From Marinifilum flexuosum (GTDB lineage: Bacteria; Bacteroidota; Bacteroidia; Bacteroidales; Marinifilaceae), in the NCBI RefSeq assembly GCF_003610555.1, contig NZ_RAPQ01000011.1, positions 1-64,000 on the forward strand: a DNA stretch of 64,000 nt. Reading direction: 5' to 3'. The notes under the pieces are model-generated. The model was not told where the DNA came from, searched no databases, and was given only the letters and a program-made list of their open reading frames with translations. The position numbers were made by a program, and so were the translations under genes. Below are positions 7,681 to 15,558 of this stretch, one piece after another. Positions within the stretch are counted from its first letter, which is position 1, and the number at the start of each line of letters is the position of its first letter.

Positions 7681-9009
7681 ATGGATTTAGTCCCTAAAAT
7701 GAAAAATGTGAGTGTATTGGGAGCTGCTGGGAAAATGGGTAGCGGAATTCTGGTATTACTTTCATTCGAAATGGCCAAGCTTAAGATTGGCAAAAAATCG
7801 AACGAACAATTTGTATTGAATGCGATTGATGTATCGCAGCCTGCTTTGGTAAATTTATTAGGCTATGTTAGATCTCAGTTGCTGAAACATGCAGAAAAGA
7901 ATATTGTAGAGCTTCGTGACTGGTATGCCGACAAGGAAAACCTTGTTGACAATGAAGATGTCATCAATCAATTTGTTGAAGATGTGATGGCAATGATTCA
8001 AACATCAACCAGAATTGAAACTACTTATGAATCAGAGTTGATTTTTGAGGCGATTAAGGAAGACAAAGACCTTAAGGTTAAATTGTTCTCTCAAATCAAA
8101 CAAAACAATCCAAATGCCTGGTTCCTTACCAATACTTCTTCCATTCCAATTGGGGAGATTGAAAAGGAAGCTGGTTTGAATGGAGATATCGTTGGATATC
8201 ATTTCTATAATCCTCCTGTAATTCAGAAATTATTAGAAATTATCAAGTGTGATAATACAGGAGATGAATTGAATGAATTCTCAATTGCATTGGCAAAATC
8301 GATGCGTAAAATTATCGTTCCATCGAAAGACGTTGCTGGTTTTATTGGTAATGGTCACTTCATGCGCGATGCTTTGTATGCTCTAAATCAAGCTCAAAAA
8401 TTGGCGGAGACTGAAGGATGGGCAAAATCTTTCTTCATGATTGATACCATTAGTAGAGATTTATTGGTTCGACCAATGGGTATCTTCCAGTTAATCGATT
8501 ATGTAGGTGTGGATGTTACCAAATTTATCTTGGCTAGCATGCAGCCTTCATTCCCAAATGAAACTTTATCGCATGGTGTATTGAATGAATTGTTTGATAG
8601 AGAAGTGAAGGGTGGACAGTATGCCGACGGATCTCAAAAGGATGGTGTTTTCAAATATCAGAAAGGTAGAATCACACACGTATATGATTTTGGTACTGGA
8701 AAATATGTTTCTAAAGAAGATATTGAAATGGATTGTGCAGCGAAAATGGGTGAGTTGCCAACATTGAAAATCTATTGGAAAACAGTTGTAAGAGATAAGA
8801 ATAAGGCTGAGTATTTGGAAAAATTCTTCAAAGAACTGCATCAGATTGATAGTGTAGGGGCAAACCTTGCAGTAGCATATGGACAGAACTCTAAGGCAAT
8901 CGGACAAATGCTGGTTGATACAGAGGTTGCAGCCTCAGCTGATGATGTAAATACAGTATTGGAAACAGGATTTTTCCATGCTTATGGGCCAATTAACGAT
9001 TATTTCTAA
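7681..9009 (+). CDS. 3-Hydroxyacyl-CoA dehydrogenase
   Basis: 442 residues. The NAD-binding Rossmann motif VLGAAGKMGSG is at about 12-22. The catalytic region NTSSIPIGEI and GYHFYNPPVIQKLLEII (His174) corresponds to the S/H/E active-site set of the family, and DVAGFIGNGHFMRDA matches the GFIxNR-like helix opening the C-terminal dimerisation domain. It is longer than the 280-residue short-chain enzymes, with an extended C-terminal half. It oxidises 3-hydroxyacyl-CoA to 3-ketoacyl-CoA with NAD+ and lies 21 bp before the thiolase, so the two are probably co-translated partners. Confidence 0.92.
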   Translation: MDLVPKMKNVSVLGAAGKMGSGILVLLSFEMAKLKIGKKSNEQFVLNAIDVSQPALVNLLGYVRSQLLKHAEKNIVELRDWYADKENLVDNEDVINQFVEDVMAMIQTSTRIETTYESELIFEAIKEDKDLKVKLFSQIKQNNPNAWFLTNTSSIPIGEIEKEAGLNGDIVGYHFYNPPVIQKLLEIIKCDNTGDELNEFSIALAKSMRKIIVPSKDVAGFIGNGHFMRDALYALNQAQKLAETEGWAKSFFMIDTISRDLLVRPMGIFQLIDYVGVDVTKFILASMQPSFPNETLSHGVLNELFDREVKGGQYADGSQKDGVFKYQKGRITHVYDFGTGKYVSKEDIEMDCAAKMGELPTLKIYWKTVVRDKNKAEYLEKFFKELHQIDSVGANLAVAYGQNSKAIGQMLVDTEVAASADDVNTVLETGFFHAYGPINDYF

Positions 9010-9030
9010 AAAGTACTAACAAACACAACA

Positions 9031-10275
9031 ATGAAAGCTTTACGCAAAAAAGTATATATGGTAGCTGGTTACAATACAGTGTCAATGGGAACCGGCCGAA
9101 AAGAGTTTCACCCGAAGAAGCCACGTCCGGATCTTGAGCATTACATCAAGGAAGCTGGACAGGCTACATTGAAAATGATTGGAGGTGCTGAAAATGTAGA
9201 TGAAGGAGTAATTGGAAACTTTATGGCATCTCGATTTAACAAGCAGGCCAATTTGCCAGCATTTTTACCAATGATTGATGAAGGTTTAAAGTACAAACCA
9301 GCCATTAGTGTTGAAGGAGCCTGTGCTTCAGGTGGCTTGGCATTGGCTAGTGGAATAAAATCGATTTTGGCTGAAACTGCGGATGTTGTTTTAGCAGTTG
9401 GTTTCGAGGTTCAGAATACCATGAAAGCCATGTATGGTGCCGATGTGTTGGCAGGTGCTGGCTGGATGAAAACCAGAAAAGAGGGGCATGCTTATTTCTT
9501 TCCAGGTGTATTTAGTAACAGAGCAGGTGCTTATTACGAAAAGTTTGGAAAGGAAAAGACCAGAGAAGCTATGGCAAAGTGGTATTGCAATGCCATTGAA
9601 AATGCTCGTTTGTGCGAAACTGCTCAGGAATTTCATAATAAAAATAAGGATCTTGAAGGAACGGCAAAAATGCCATTGAATCCTAAGAAGTTTGTTGATC
9701 ATCTGAACTATTCCGATTGTTCAAAAGTTTCTGACGGAGCATCTGCTATTGCGATTGTATCCGAAGAAGGGTTAAAGAATGTTGGAATTGATCCAAAAGA
9801 TGCTGTTGAAGTTGTAGGTATTGGTCAGGCTGCTTCTGATATTACTAAGGAACCAGAAAACATGACTTGTTTGACTACCATGAAAGCAGCAGCTGCCAAA
9901 GCGATGGAAATGGCTGGTATTACAGTTGATCAGATTGGTACTGTTGAAGTACATGACTGTTTCTCGATTGCCGGTATCATGGGTGCTGAAGCCATTGGTT
10001 TTGCAGAGGAAGGCAAGGGTGTAGATTTTGTATTGGAAGGACATACATCACGCTGTGGTAAGGTGCCATTTAATACAACAGGTGGTCTTATTGGTTGGGG
10101 ACATCCAACAGGAGCTACAGGAGTACATCAGGCAGTTACAATTTGGGAACAATTAACAGGTAAAGCTGGCGATGCCCAAATTGAAATGAAAGAAGACAGA
10201 CCTTACGGTATGACCGTAAATATGGGGGGAGATGATAAATCTCTTGTGGCAATTGTTTACAAGAGAGGTGAGTAG
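9031..10275 (+). CDS. Thiolase (acetyl-CoA acyltransferase, SCPx-like type)
   Basis: 414 residues. Nucleophilic Cys98 in SVEGACASGG, the HDCF motif at 309-312 and GHPTG with His358 are as in the SCPx/archaeal-type thiolase subfamily, in which the second catalytic cysteine lies in HDCF and the classical C-terminal CxGGG is absent (here NMGGDD). It cleaves 3-ketoacyl-CoA with CoA to give acetyl-CoA. Directly downstream of the 3-hydroxyacyl-CoA dehydrogenase. Substrate length is not readable, but context favours acetoacetyl-CoA. Confidence 0.9.
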   Translation: MKALRKKVYMVAGYNTVSMGTGRKEFHPKKPRPDLEHYIKEAGQATLKMIGGAENVDEGVIGNFMASRFNKQANLPAFLPMIDEGLKYKPAISVEGACASGGLALASGIKSILAETADVVLAVGFEVQNTMKAMYGADVLAGAGWMKTRKEGHAYFFPGVFSNRAGAYYEKFGKEKTREAMAKWYCNAIENARLCETAQEFHNKNKDLEGTAKMPLNPKKFVDHLNYSDCSKVSDGASAIAIVSEEGLKNVGIDPKDAVEVVGIGQAASDITKEPENMTCLTTMKAAAAKAMEMAGITVDQIGTVEVHDCFSIAGIMGAEAIGFAEEGKGVDFVLEGHTSRCGKVPFNTTGGLIGWGHPTGATGVHQAVTIWEQLTGKAGDAQIEMKEDRPYGMTVNMGGDDKSLVAIVYKRGE

Positions 10276-10310
10276 GAATTAAAAAGAATAAAATGAAGTA
10301 GAATATAATG

Positions 10311-10354
10311 AAAACAGGCTAATTGCTAAATGCTGAAAGCCGTTAGCCTGTTTT
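10311..10354 (+). terminator. Hairpin after the thiolase gene
   Basis: AAAACAGGCTAA and TTAGCCTGTTTT form a perfect 12-bp stem around a 20-nt loop. The trailing T run is part of the stem, so it may act as a partial terminator or RNA-stability element inside the catabolic run. Confidence 0.6.
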
Positions 10355-10376
10355 ATCACACCTAAAAACAAACACT

Positions 10377-11516
10377 ATGAATTTTGAATTCACCGAAGAA
10401 CAATTGATGATTCGAGATGCGGCTCGGGATTTTGCTCAAAGAGAATTGTTACCTGGAGTAATTGAACGAGACGAAAAAGCGATATATCCAACTGAACAAG
10501 TAAAGAAGCTTGGAGAACTTGGTTTTCTGGGAATGCTTGTAGGTCTTGATTATGATGGAGGAGGAATGGATACCATTTCTTATGTATTGGCTATGGAAGA
10601 AATTTCTAAGATTGACTCATCGGTTTCTGTAATCATGTCGGTAAACAATTCATTGGTTTGTTGGGGGGTTGAAAAGTTTGGAACCGAAGAGCAGAAGCAG
10701 AAATATTTAAAGCCAATGGCTCGAGGCGAAAAGATTGGTGCTTTCCTTTTATCAGAACCTGAAGCCGGATCAGATGCTACATCTCAGCGCACCACTGCTG
10801 TTGATATGGGCGATCATTATCTGCTAAACGGAACCAAAAATTGGATTACAAGTGGTAAAAGTGCTTCTACCTATATTGTAATCGCTCAAACTCATCCTGA
10901 ACTAAAACACAGGGGAATTAATGCTTTAATTGTGGAAGCAGATTCGGAAGGAATTTCGGTTGGACCACATGAAAATAAAATGGGAATGCGTGCATCCGAC
11001 ACACATTCAGTAATGTTCAATAATGTAAAAGTACCAAAGGAGAATTTACTGGGAGAAGAAGGATTCGGATTCAAATTCGCAATGAAATCCCTTGAAGGAG
11101 GAAGAATTGGGATTGCATCTCAGGCATTGGGAATTGCTTCGGGAGCCTACGAGTTGGCACTGAAATATGCCCAAGAAAGAAAAACATTCGGAAAAGAAAT
11201 TATAAACCACCAGGCAATTGCCTTTAAACTAGCGGATATGGCTACGGAAATTGAGGCTGCTCGTTTTTTCTGCTTAAAAGCGGCTTGGCTGAAAGATCAG
11301 GGTAAACCATATGGACATGCAAGTGCAATGGCTAAACTATATGCGGCAGAAACAGCTATGAAAGTTACTACGGAAGCAGTTCAGATTCATGGCGGATATG
11401 GCTATGTGAAAGAATATCATGTTGAAAGATTGATGAGAGATGCCAAGTTAACGCAAATCTACGAAGGGACTTCAGAAATTCAAAAGATTGTAATTTCTAG
11501 AGGTTTGGTGGATTAA
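10377..11516 (+). CDS. Short-chain acyl-CoA dehydrogenase
   Basis: 379 residues, standard length. FAD-binding segments SEPEAGSDA and NGTKNWITSG are present, and the catalytic base Glu363 sits in IYEGTSEIQ, the position used by short- and medium-chain and glutaryl-type enzymes. It removes two hydrogens from an acyl-CoA, passing electrons to ETF encoded just downstream. With the hydratase, 3-hydroxyacyl-CoA dehydrogenase and thiolase it completes a beta-oxidation cycle, most simply for butyryl-CoA. The opposite, reductive direction is conceivable but the adjoining quinone-linked ETF dehydrogenase argues for oxidation. Confidence 0.93.
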   Translation: MNFEFTEEQLMIRDAARDFAQRELLPGVIERDEKAIYPTEQVKKLGELGFLGMLVGLDYDGGGMDTISYVLAMEEISKIDSSVSVIMSVNNSLVCWGVEKFGTEEQKQKYLKPMARGEKIGAFLLSEPEAGSDATSQRTTAVDMGDHYLLNGTKNWITSGKSASTYIVIAQTHPELKHRGINALIVEADSEGISVGPHENKMGMRASDTHSVMFNNVKVPKENLLGEEGFGFKFAMKSLEGGRIGIASQALGIASGAYELALKYAQERKTFGKEIINHQAIAFKLADMATEIEAARFFCLKAAWLKDQGKPYGHASAMAKLYAAETAMKVTTEAVQIHGGYGYVKEYHVERLMRDAKLTQIYEGTSEIQKIVISRGLVD

Positions 11517-11532
11517 AAATTTGAAAAAATAA

Positions 11533-11559
11533 AAGAGAAAGGAATCTTCTATTTCTCTT
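11533..11559 (+). terminator. A/T-rich hairpin between acyl-CoA dehydrogenase and etfB
   Basis: AAGAGAAA and TTTCTCTT form an 8-bp stem; no T run follows. Weak; possibly an intercistronic stability element. Confidence 0.35.
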
Positions 11560-11584
11560 ATATCATATGTAAAAAAGATCGCTT

Positions 11585-12334
11585 ATGAAAATATTAGTAT
11601 GTATAAGTAATGTTCCAGATACAACCACCAAAGTTAAATTTAAAGAGGGAGATAGCCTGTTTGATGACTCTGGTGTGCAGTGGATCATTAATCCTTGGGA
11701 TGAGTTGGCTTTGACTCGTGCCATGGAACTAAAGGAAGATGCTGGTAATTCAGTGAATGAAATATGTGTAATTCATGTTGGTGGTGCAAGTGCAGATGCT
11801 ACTCTTAGAAAGGCTCTTGCCATTGGCGCTGACAAAGCAGTAAGAATTGATGCATGTCCTGCAGATGCTTATCATGTAGCTGGACAAATTGCAGAATATC
11901 TAAAAGAGAATCCATTTGAGATCATTTTTAGTGGTATTGAATCGAGCGATTACAATGGATCCTCTGTTGGAGCCATGATTGCTGAGTTTATGGATTATCC
12001 GGGAATCTCATCTGTTACATCAGTTAATCTGGATGATGATGATATTCAGGTGAATCGTGCAATTCCAGGTGGAAAGCAGGTACTAAAAACTGAAACTCCA
12101 TTTGTAGCGGTTGTTCAAAAGGGAATCGCAATGGAACCTAGAATTCCTTCTATGCGTGGTATCATGATGGCACGTAAGAAACCTCTGGAAGTTAAACCAG
12201 CTGCTGAATTGGAAGTGTTAACTGAGTCGATAAAGTTTGAATTGCCACAGGAAAAAGGTGCATGTAAAATGATTGATTCAGAATCGGCAGAACAACTGGT
12301 TGATCTGTTAAAGAATGAAGCAAAAGTGCTTTAA
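11585..12334 (+). CDS. etfB: Electron transfer flavoprotein, beta subunit
   Basis: 249 residues. Typical start MKILVCISNVPD, the WIINPWDELAL segment and the signature around VNRAIPGGKQVLKTETPFVAVVQ followed by PRIPSMRGIMMARKKP are all present. It binds AMP or a second flavin and pairs with EtfA encoded 98 bp downstream. It accepts electrons from the acyl-CoA dehydrogenases at 10377 and 25792. Confidence 0.95.
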   Translation: MKILVCISNVPDTTTKVKFKEGDSLFDDSGVQWIINPWDELALTRAMELKEDAGNSVNEICVIHVGGASADATLRKALAIGADKAVRIDACPADAYHVAGQIAEYLKENPFEIIFSGIESSDYNGSSVGAMIAEFMDYPGISSVTSVNLDDDDIQVNRAIPGGKQVLKTETPFVAVVQKGIAMEPRIPSMRGIMMARKKPLEVKPAAELEVLTESIKFELPQEKGACKMIDSESAEQLVDLLKNEAKVL

Positions 12335-12431
12335 TAAAAAATGAAGTAGGTGTGAGAATGAGCGCATTGATTTATAGTAAATGCCTTCGCCTCAAATCTA
12401 AAACTAAGTAGTAACATTTAAAACTTAGCCT

Positions 12432-13400
12432 ATGTCTGTAATTGCATTTGCCAAGAATTGGAATGGGAAATTTAAGAATTCCTCCTTTGAATTGGTTTCA
12501 TATACAAAAGCTTTAGCGAATCAGCTAAATACAAATATGGTAGTTCTTTCTATTGGAGAGGTTGCCGAAGAAGAATTAAAATTATTAGGAAACTATGGTG
12601 CGGATAAAGTTCTCACTGTTAGTGATCCGCAATTGAATACATTAACGAGTAGAGCTTACGCAGATATTGTTGCAAAGGCTGCAGAGTCTGTGGGAGCTGA
12701 AGTAATTGTTTTGTCTGATAACAACAGTGGAAAAGCAATTGCTCCCAGAGTTTCAGTGAAATTAAAAGCAGGACTTGTAGCTGCAGTTCAAGAATTACCG
12801 GTTTCGTTCGAACCATTTGTGGTGAAGAAAAGAGTTTTCTCTGGAAAAGCATTTGGGCATGTTCAAATCAAGTCTGACAAAAAGGTACTTACCATTGCAA
12901 AAAATTGTTTTGGATTATTAGAAGCTTCTTGTGTTGTAGCTATTGAAGAGTTCGCTGTAGACATTGATACAAGCTTGTTTAAAGTAAAGATTGTTGAAGA
13001 GGAAGAGCAAAAAGATAAAGTGATTCTATCTGATGCTGATGTTGTGGTTTCTGCTGGTAGAGGAATGCGTAGTCCTGAAAATTGGGCACCAGTGGAAGAG
13101 TTGGCAGAGGTACTAGGCGCTGCAACAGCTTGTTCTCGTCCGGTTTCTGATGAAGGTTGGCGCGGACATGAAGAGCATGTTGGTCAAACAGGAAAAGTGA
13201 TTGCTCCAAACTTGTATATTGCTGCAGGTATATCTGGTGCAATTCAGCATGTTGCTGGTATTAGTAGAAGCAAGTGCATTGTTGCGATTAATACAGATCC
13301 TGAGGCACCAATATTCGGTGTGGCCGATTATGGTATTGTTGGAGATGTGATGGATGTATTACCAAGATTAACGGAGGCTTTTAGGAATTCAAAATCATAA
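12432..13400 (+). CDS. etfA: Electron transfer flavoprotein, alpha subunit
   Basis: 322 residues. The C-terminal FAD domain is clear: SAGRGMRSPENW, ACSRPVSDEGW, the HVGQTGKVIAPNLYIAAGISGAIQH block split over its conserved stretches, and NTDPEAPIFGVADYGIVGD. The N-terminal domain is short, as usual. Partner of EtfB; together they shuttle electrons to the membrane oxidoreductase encoded immediately downstream. Confidence 0.95.
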   Translation: MSVIAFAKNWNGKFKNSSFELVSYTKALANQLNTNMVVLSIGEVAEEELKLLGNYGADKVLTVSDPQLNTLTSRAYADIVAKAAESVGAEVIVLSDNNSGKAIAPRVSVKLKAGLVAAVQELPVSFEPFVVKKRVFSGKAFGHVQIKSDKKVLTIAKNCFGLLEASCVVAIEEFAVDIDTSLFKVKIVEEEEQKDKVILSDADVVVSAGRGMRSPENWAPVEELAEVLGAATACSRPVSDEGWRGHEEHVGQTGKVIAPNLYIAAGISGAIQHVAGISRSKCIVAINTDPEAPIFGVADYGIVGDVMDVLPRLTEAFRNSKS

Positions 13401-13422
13401 ATAAAGACTAACTCTAAAAACA

Positions 13423-14685
13423 ATGACAAAACAGATCCTCTTCATTATTTCATTGGCAATAACCTTGGGTGTTTTTGCCTGGTCGGTGAAACGATTATGG
13501 GCTTTCTTTAAACTGACCAAGCCATCGTATCCGATCAAAAACATTGGAGCCAGAATTTCTCATACCCTGGATGTGGCTTTTGGCCAAACCAAAATCTTCA
13601 GAAAGCCTGTAATTGGTTTAATGCATGCCCTGGTGTTTTGGGGATTTCTGGTAATTACCCTGGGAAGTATTGAGATTGTGATTGATGGAGTGTTTGGATT
13701 GGAGCGATCATTTGCTTTTACCGGGTGGTTTTATGATTTTGTAATGGCTTCGGGAGATGTGTTTGCCTTGCTAATTATTGTCTTTATAAAAGCTTTCAGT
13801 TTACGAAGAAGCATTCTTCGCATTAAGCGATTTACCGGAGTTGAGATGTCGTCCAAATCTTATTGGGATGCACAAATTGCCTTGTCTTTCATCGGTTTAT
13901 TAATGCTTTCCTTATTGGCTTTTAATGTTGGATACATTAGTAATCATCCCAATGGATACGAAGGAGTTTATCCCGTATCAGCAGCAATTGTAAACCTGGT
14001 TAATTTGGATTTAGGTTGGTTGCAGGAACCTGGTTGGTGGATACACATTTTACTGATTTTTGTATTTGCAAACTATCTTCCATACTCCAAGCATTTTCAT
14101 GTATTTCTTTCAGTCCCTAATGTATTTCTTGCCAATCTGGAGCCGCTTACCAAATATCCCAATCTGGAAAGCATTACAAAAGAAGTTAAGCTAATGCTAG
14201 ATCCAGAAGCTGCTTATGATGAAAGTGAAGAAGTAGCAAGGTTTGGTGTAAAGGATGTGGAGGATGTAAGCTGGAAAAATTATATGGATTCCCTGGCTTG
14301 TACGCAATGTGGCCGTTGTACGGATGTTTGTCCTGCCAATATCACAGGAAAACTATTATCTCCTAGAAAGATATTTGTGGATTTACGAAAGCGAATGGAT
14401 GAAAAAGGGCCGATTGCCATTAAAGGAGAAGATGACGGCAAGTCCTTGTTGAGAGATTACATTACCGAAGAGGAACTTTGGGCTTGTACAACTTGTAATG
14501 CATGTGCCCAGGAATGTCCAATTGATATCAGTCATCCAAATTTAATAATGGATATGAGAAGGTACCTGGTGATGGAAGAAGCAGCAGCACCTGCAGAATT
14601 GAATACCATGTTTACCAATATCGAAAACAATGGTGCACCATGGCAATTTTCACCTGAAGATCGCTTGAAATGGACAGAAGGTTAG
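13423..14685 (+). CDS. Membrane ETF:menaquinone oxidoreductase, cytochrome b/4Fe-4S subunit
   Basis: 420 residues. The N-terminal half has five to six membrane helices of the nitrate-reductase-gamma/HdrE fold with candidate haem ligands H68, H208, H224 and H226. The C-terminal half carries two 4Fe-4S motifs, C293/296/299/303 (CTQCGRCTDVCP) and C355/358/361/365 (CTTCNACAQECP). This matches the N-terminal part of the EtfD-type electron-bifurcation-free ETF dehydrogenase (for example mycobacterial EtfD), in which the CCG-domain part is fused; here it is a separate gene 66 bp downstream. Its place right behind etfBA supports delivery of ETF electrons to menaquinone. Confidence 0.88.
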   Translation: MTKQILFIISLAITLGVFAWSVKRLWAFFKLTKPSYPIKNIGARISHTLDVAFGQTKIFRKPVIGLMHALVFWGFLVITLGSIEIVIDGVFGLERSFAFTGWFYDFVMASGDVFALLIIVFIKAFSLRRSILRIKRFTGVEMSSKSYWDAQIALSFIGLLMLSLLAFNVGYISNHPNGYEGVYPVSAAIVNLVNLDLGWLQEPGWWIHILLIFVFANYLPYSKHFHVFLSVPNVFLANLEPLTKYPNLESITKEVKLMLDPEAAYDESEEVARFGVKDVEDVSWKNYMDSLACTQCGRCTDVCPANITGKLLSPRKIFVDLRKRMDEKGPIAIKGEDDGKSLLRDYITEEELWACTTCNACAQECPIDISHPNLIMDMRRYLVMEEAAAPAELNTMFTNIENNGAPWQFSPEDRLKWTEG

Positions 14686-14707
14686 AAAATATTCAATGAT
14701 ATTACTG

Positions 14708-14733
14708 TAGAGACGCAAGGCCTTACGTCTCTA
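14708..14733. repeat. 26-bp palindrome
   Basis: TAGAGACG-c-AAGGCCTT-a-CGTCTCTA is palindromic except for one position. It sits between the two subunit genes of the ETF dehydrogenase. The TAGAGACG..CGTCTCTA form resembles interspersed palindromes widespread in bacterial genomes. Confidence 0.7.
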
Positions 14734-14751
14734 ACAAAAAAAATATATTAA

Positions 14752-15546
14752 ATGACAGATAAAAAACTACATGTACCAGTAATGGCCGACTTGGCGGCAA
14801 AAGGAGAAAAACCGGAATACCTATACTGGGTTGGATGTGCAGGAGCTTTTGATGATAGATATCAAAAGGTGGCACGTGCATTTGCCAAAATTTTAAACCA
14901 CCTTGAAATTAGCTATGCTGTTCTTGGGAAAGAAGAAAGTTGTACAGGCGATGCTGCTAAGCGGGCTGGCAATGAAATGCTTTTTCAAATGCAAGCCATG
15001 CAAAATATTGAAGTATTGAATGCTTATGAAGTCGATAAAATCATTTGTACTTGTCCTCACTGTTACAATACACTCAAGAATGAGTATCCGGAATTGGGTG
15101 GCAATTACAATGTTATCAATTATACCGAGTTCTTGGATGAAATGATTCAGGATGGTAAGTTGAAGCTTGAAAATAATCCATTCAAAGGAGAATCGATCAC
15201 CTATCATGACCCTTGTTATTTGGGAAGGGGAAATAAGATATATGACGCACCAAGAAATGTGGTTAAGGCTGTGTTTGGTGATGTGAAAGAATTAAAGAGA
15301 TCCAGAAGTTTTGGATTGTGTTGTGGTGCTGGTGGAGCACAAATGTTTAAGGAGGCTGAAAAGGGAGATAAGGAAGTAAACATTGAACGAACTGAGGAAA
15401 TTATCGAAAGAAAGGTGGATAAGGTGGCCTCGGCCTGTCCCTTCTGCATGACCATGTTGACTGATGGTATCAAATTAAAAAATAAGGAATCTGAGCTTCA
15501 GAATTTAGATGTTGCTGAAATTATAGAGAAAGCACTTGAATTGTAG
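14752..15546 (+). CDS. ETF:menaquinone oxidoreductase, CCG-domain subunit (HdrB-like)
   Basis: 264 residues with two CCG domains. The first uses C29, C64 and C99/C101/C104 (CTCPHC); the second is DPCYLGRG (C155), CCGAGGAQMF (C190, C191) and ACPFC (C229, C232). In heterodisulfide reductase HdrB and EtfD such domains ligate cubane or noncubane iron-sulfur clusters. It would form a complex with the preceding membrane subunit and receive electrons from ETF. No membrane segment of its own. Confidence 0.88.
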   Translation: MTDKKLHVPVMADLAAKGEKPEYLYWVGCAGAFDDRYQKVARAFAKILNHLEISYAVLGKEESCTGDAAKRAGNEMLFQMQAMQNIEVLNAYEVDKIICTCPHCYNTLKNEYPELGGNYNVINYTEFLDEMIQDGKLKLENNPFKGESITYHDPCYLGRGNKIYDAPRNVVKAVFGDVKELKRSRSFGLCCGAGGAQMFKEAEKGDKEVNIERTEEIIERKVDKVASACPFCMTMLTDGIKLKNKESELQNLDVAEIIEKALEL

Positions 15547-15558
15547 AAATTAAGTATC

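Noticed and set aside
10377-13400. Electron-bifurcating butyryl-CoA dehydrogenase/EtfAB complex
   Set aside because: The gene order could suggest it, but a membrane ETF:quinone oxidoreductase follows directly, which fits non-bifurcating oxidation; no specific bifurcation signature could be confirmed by eye.
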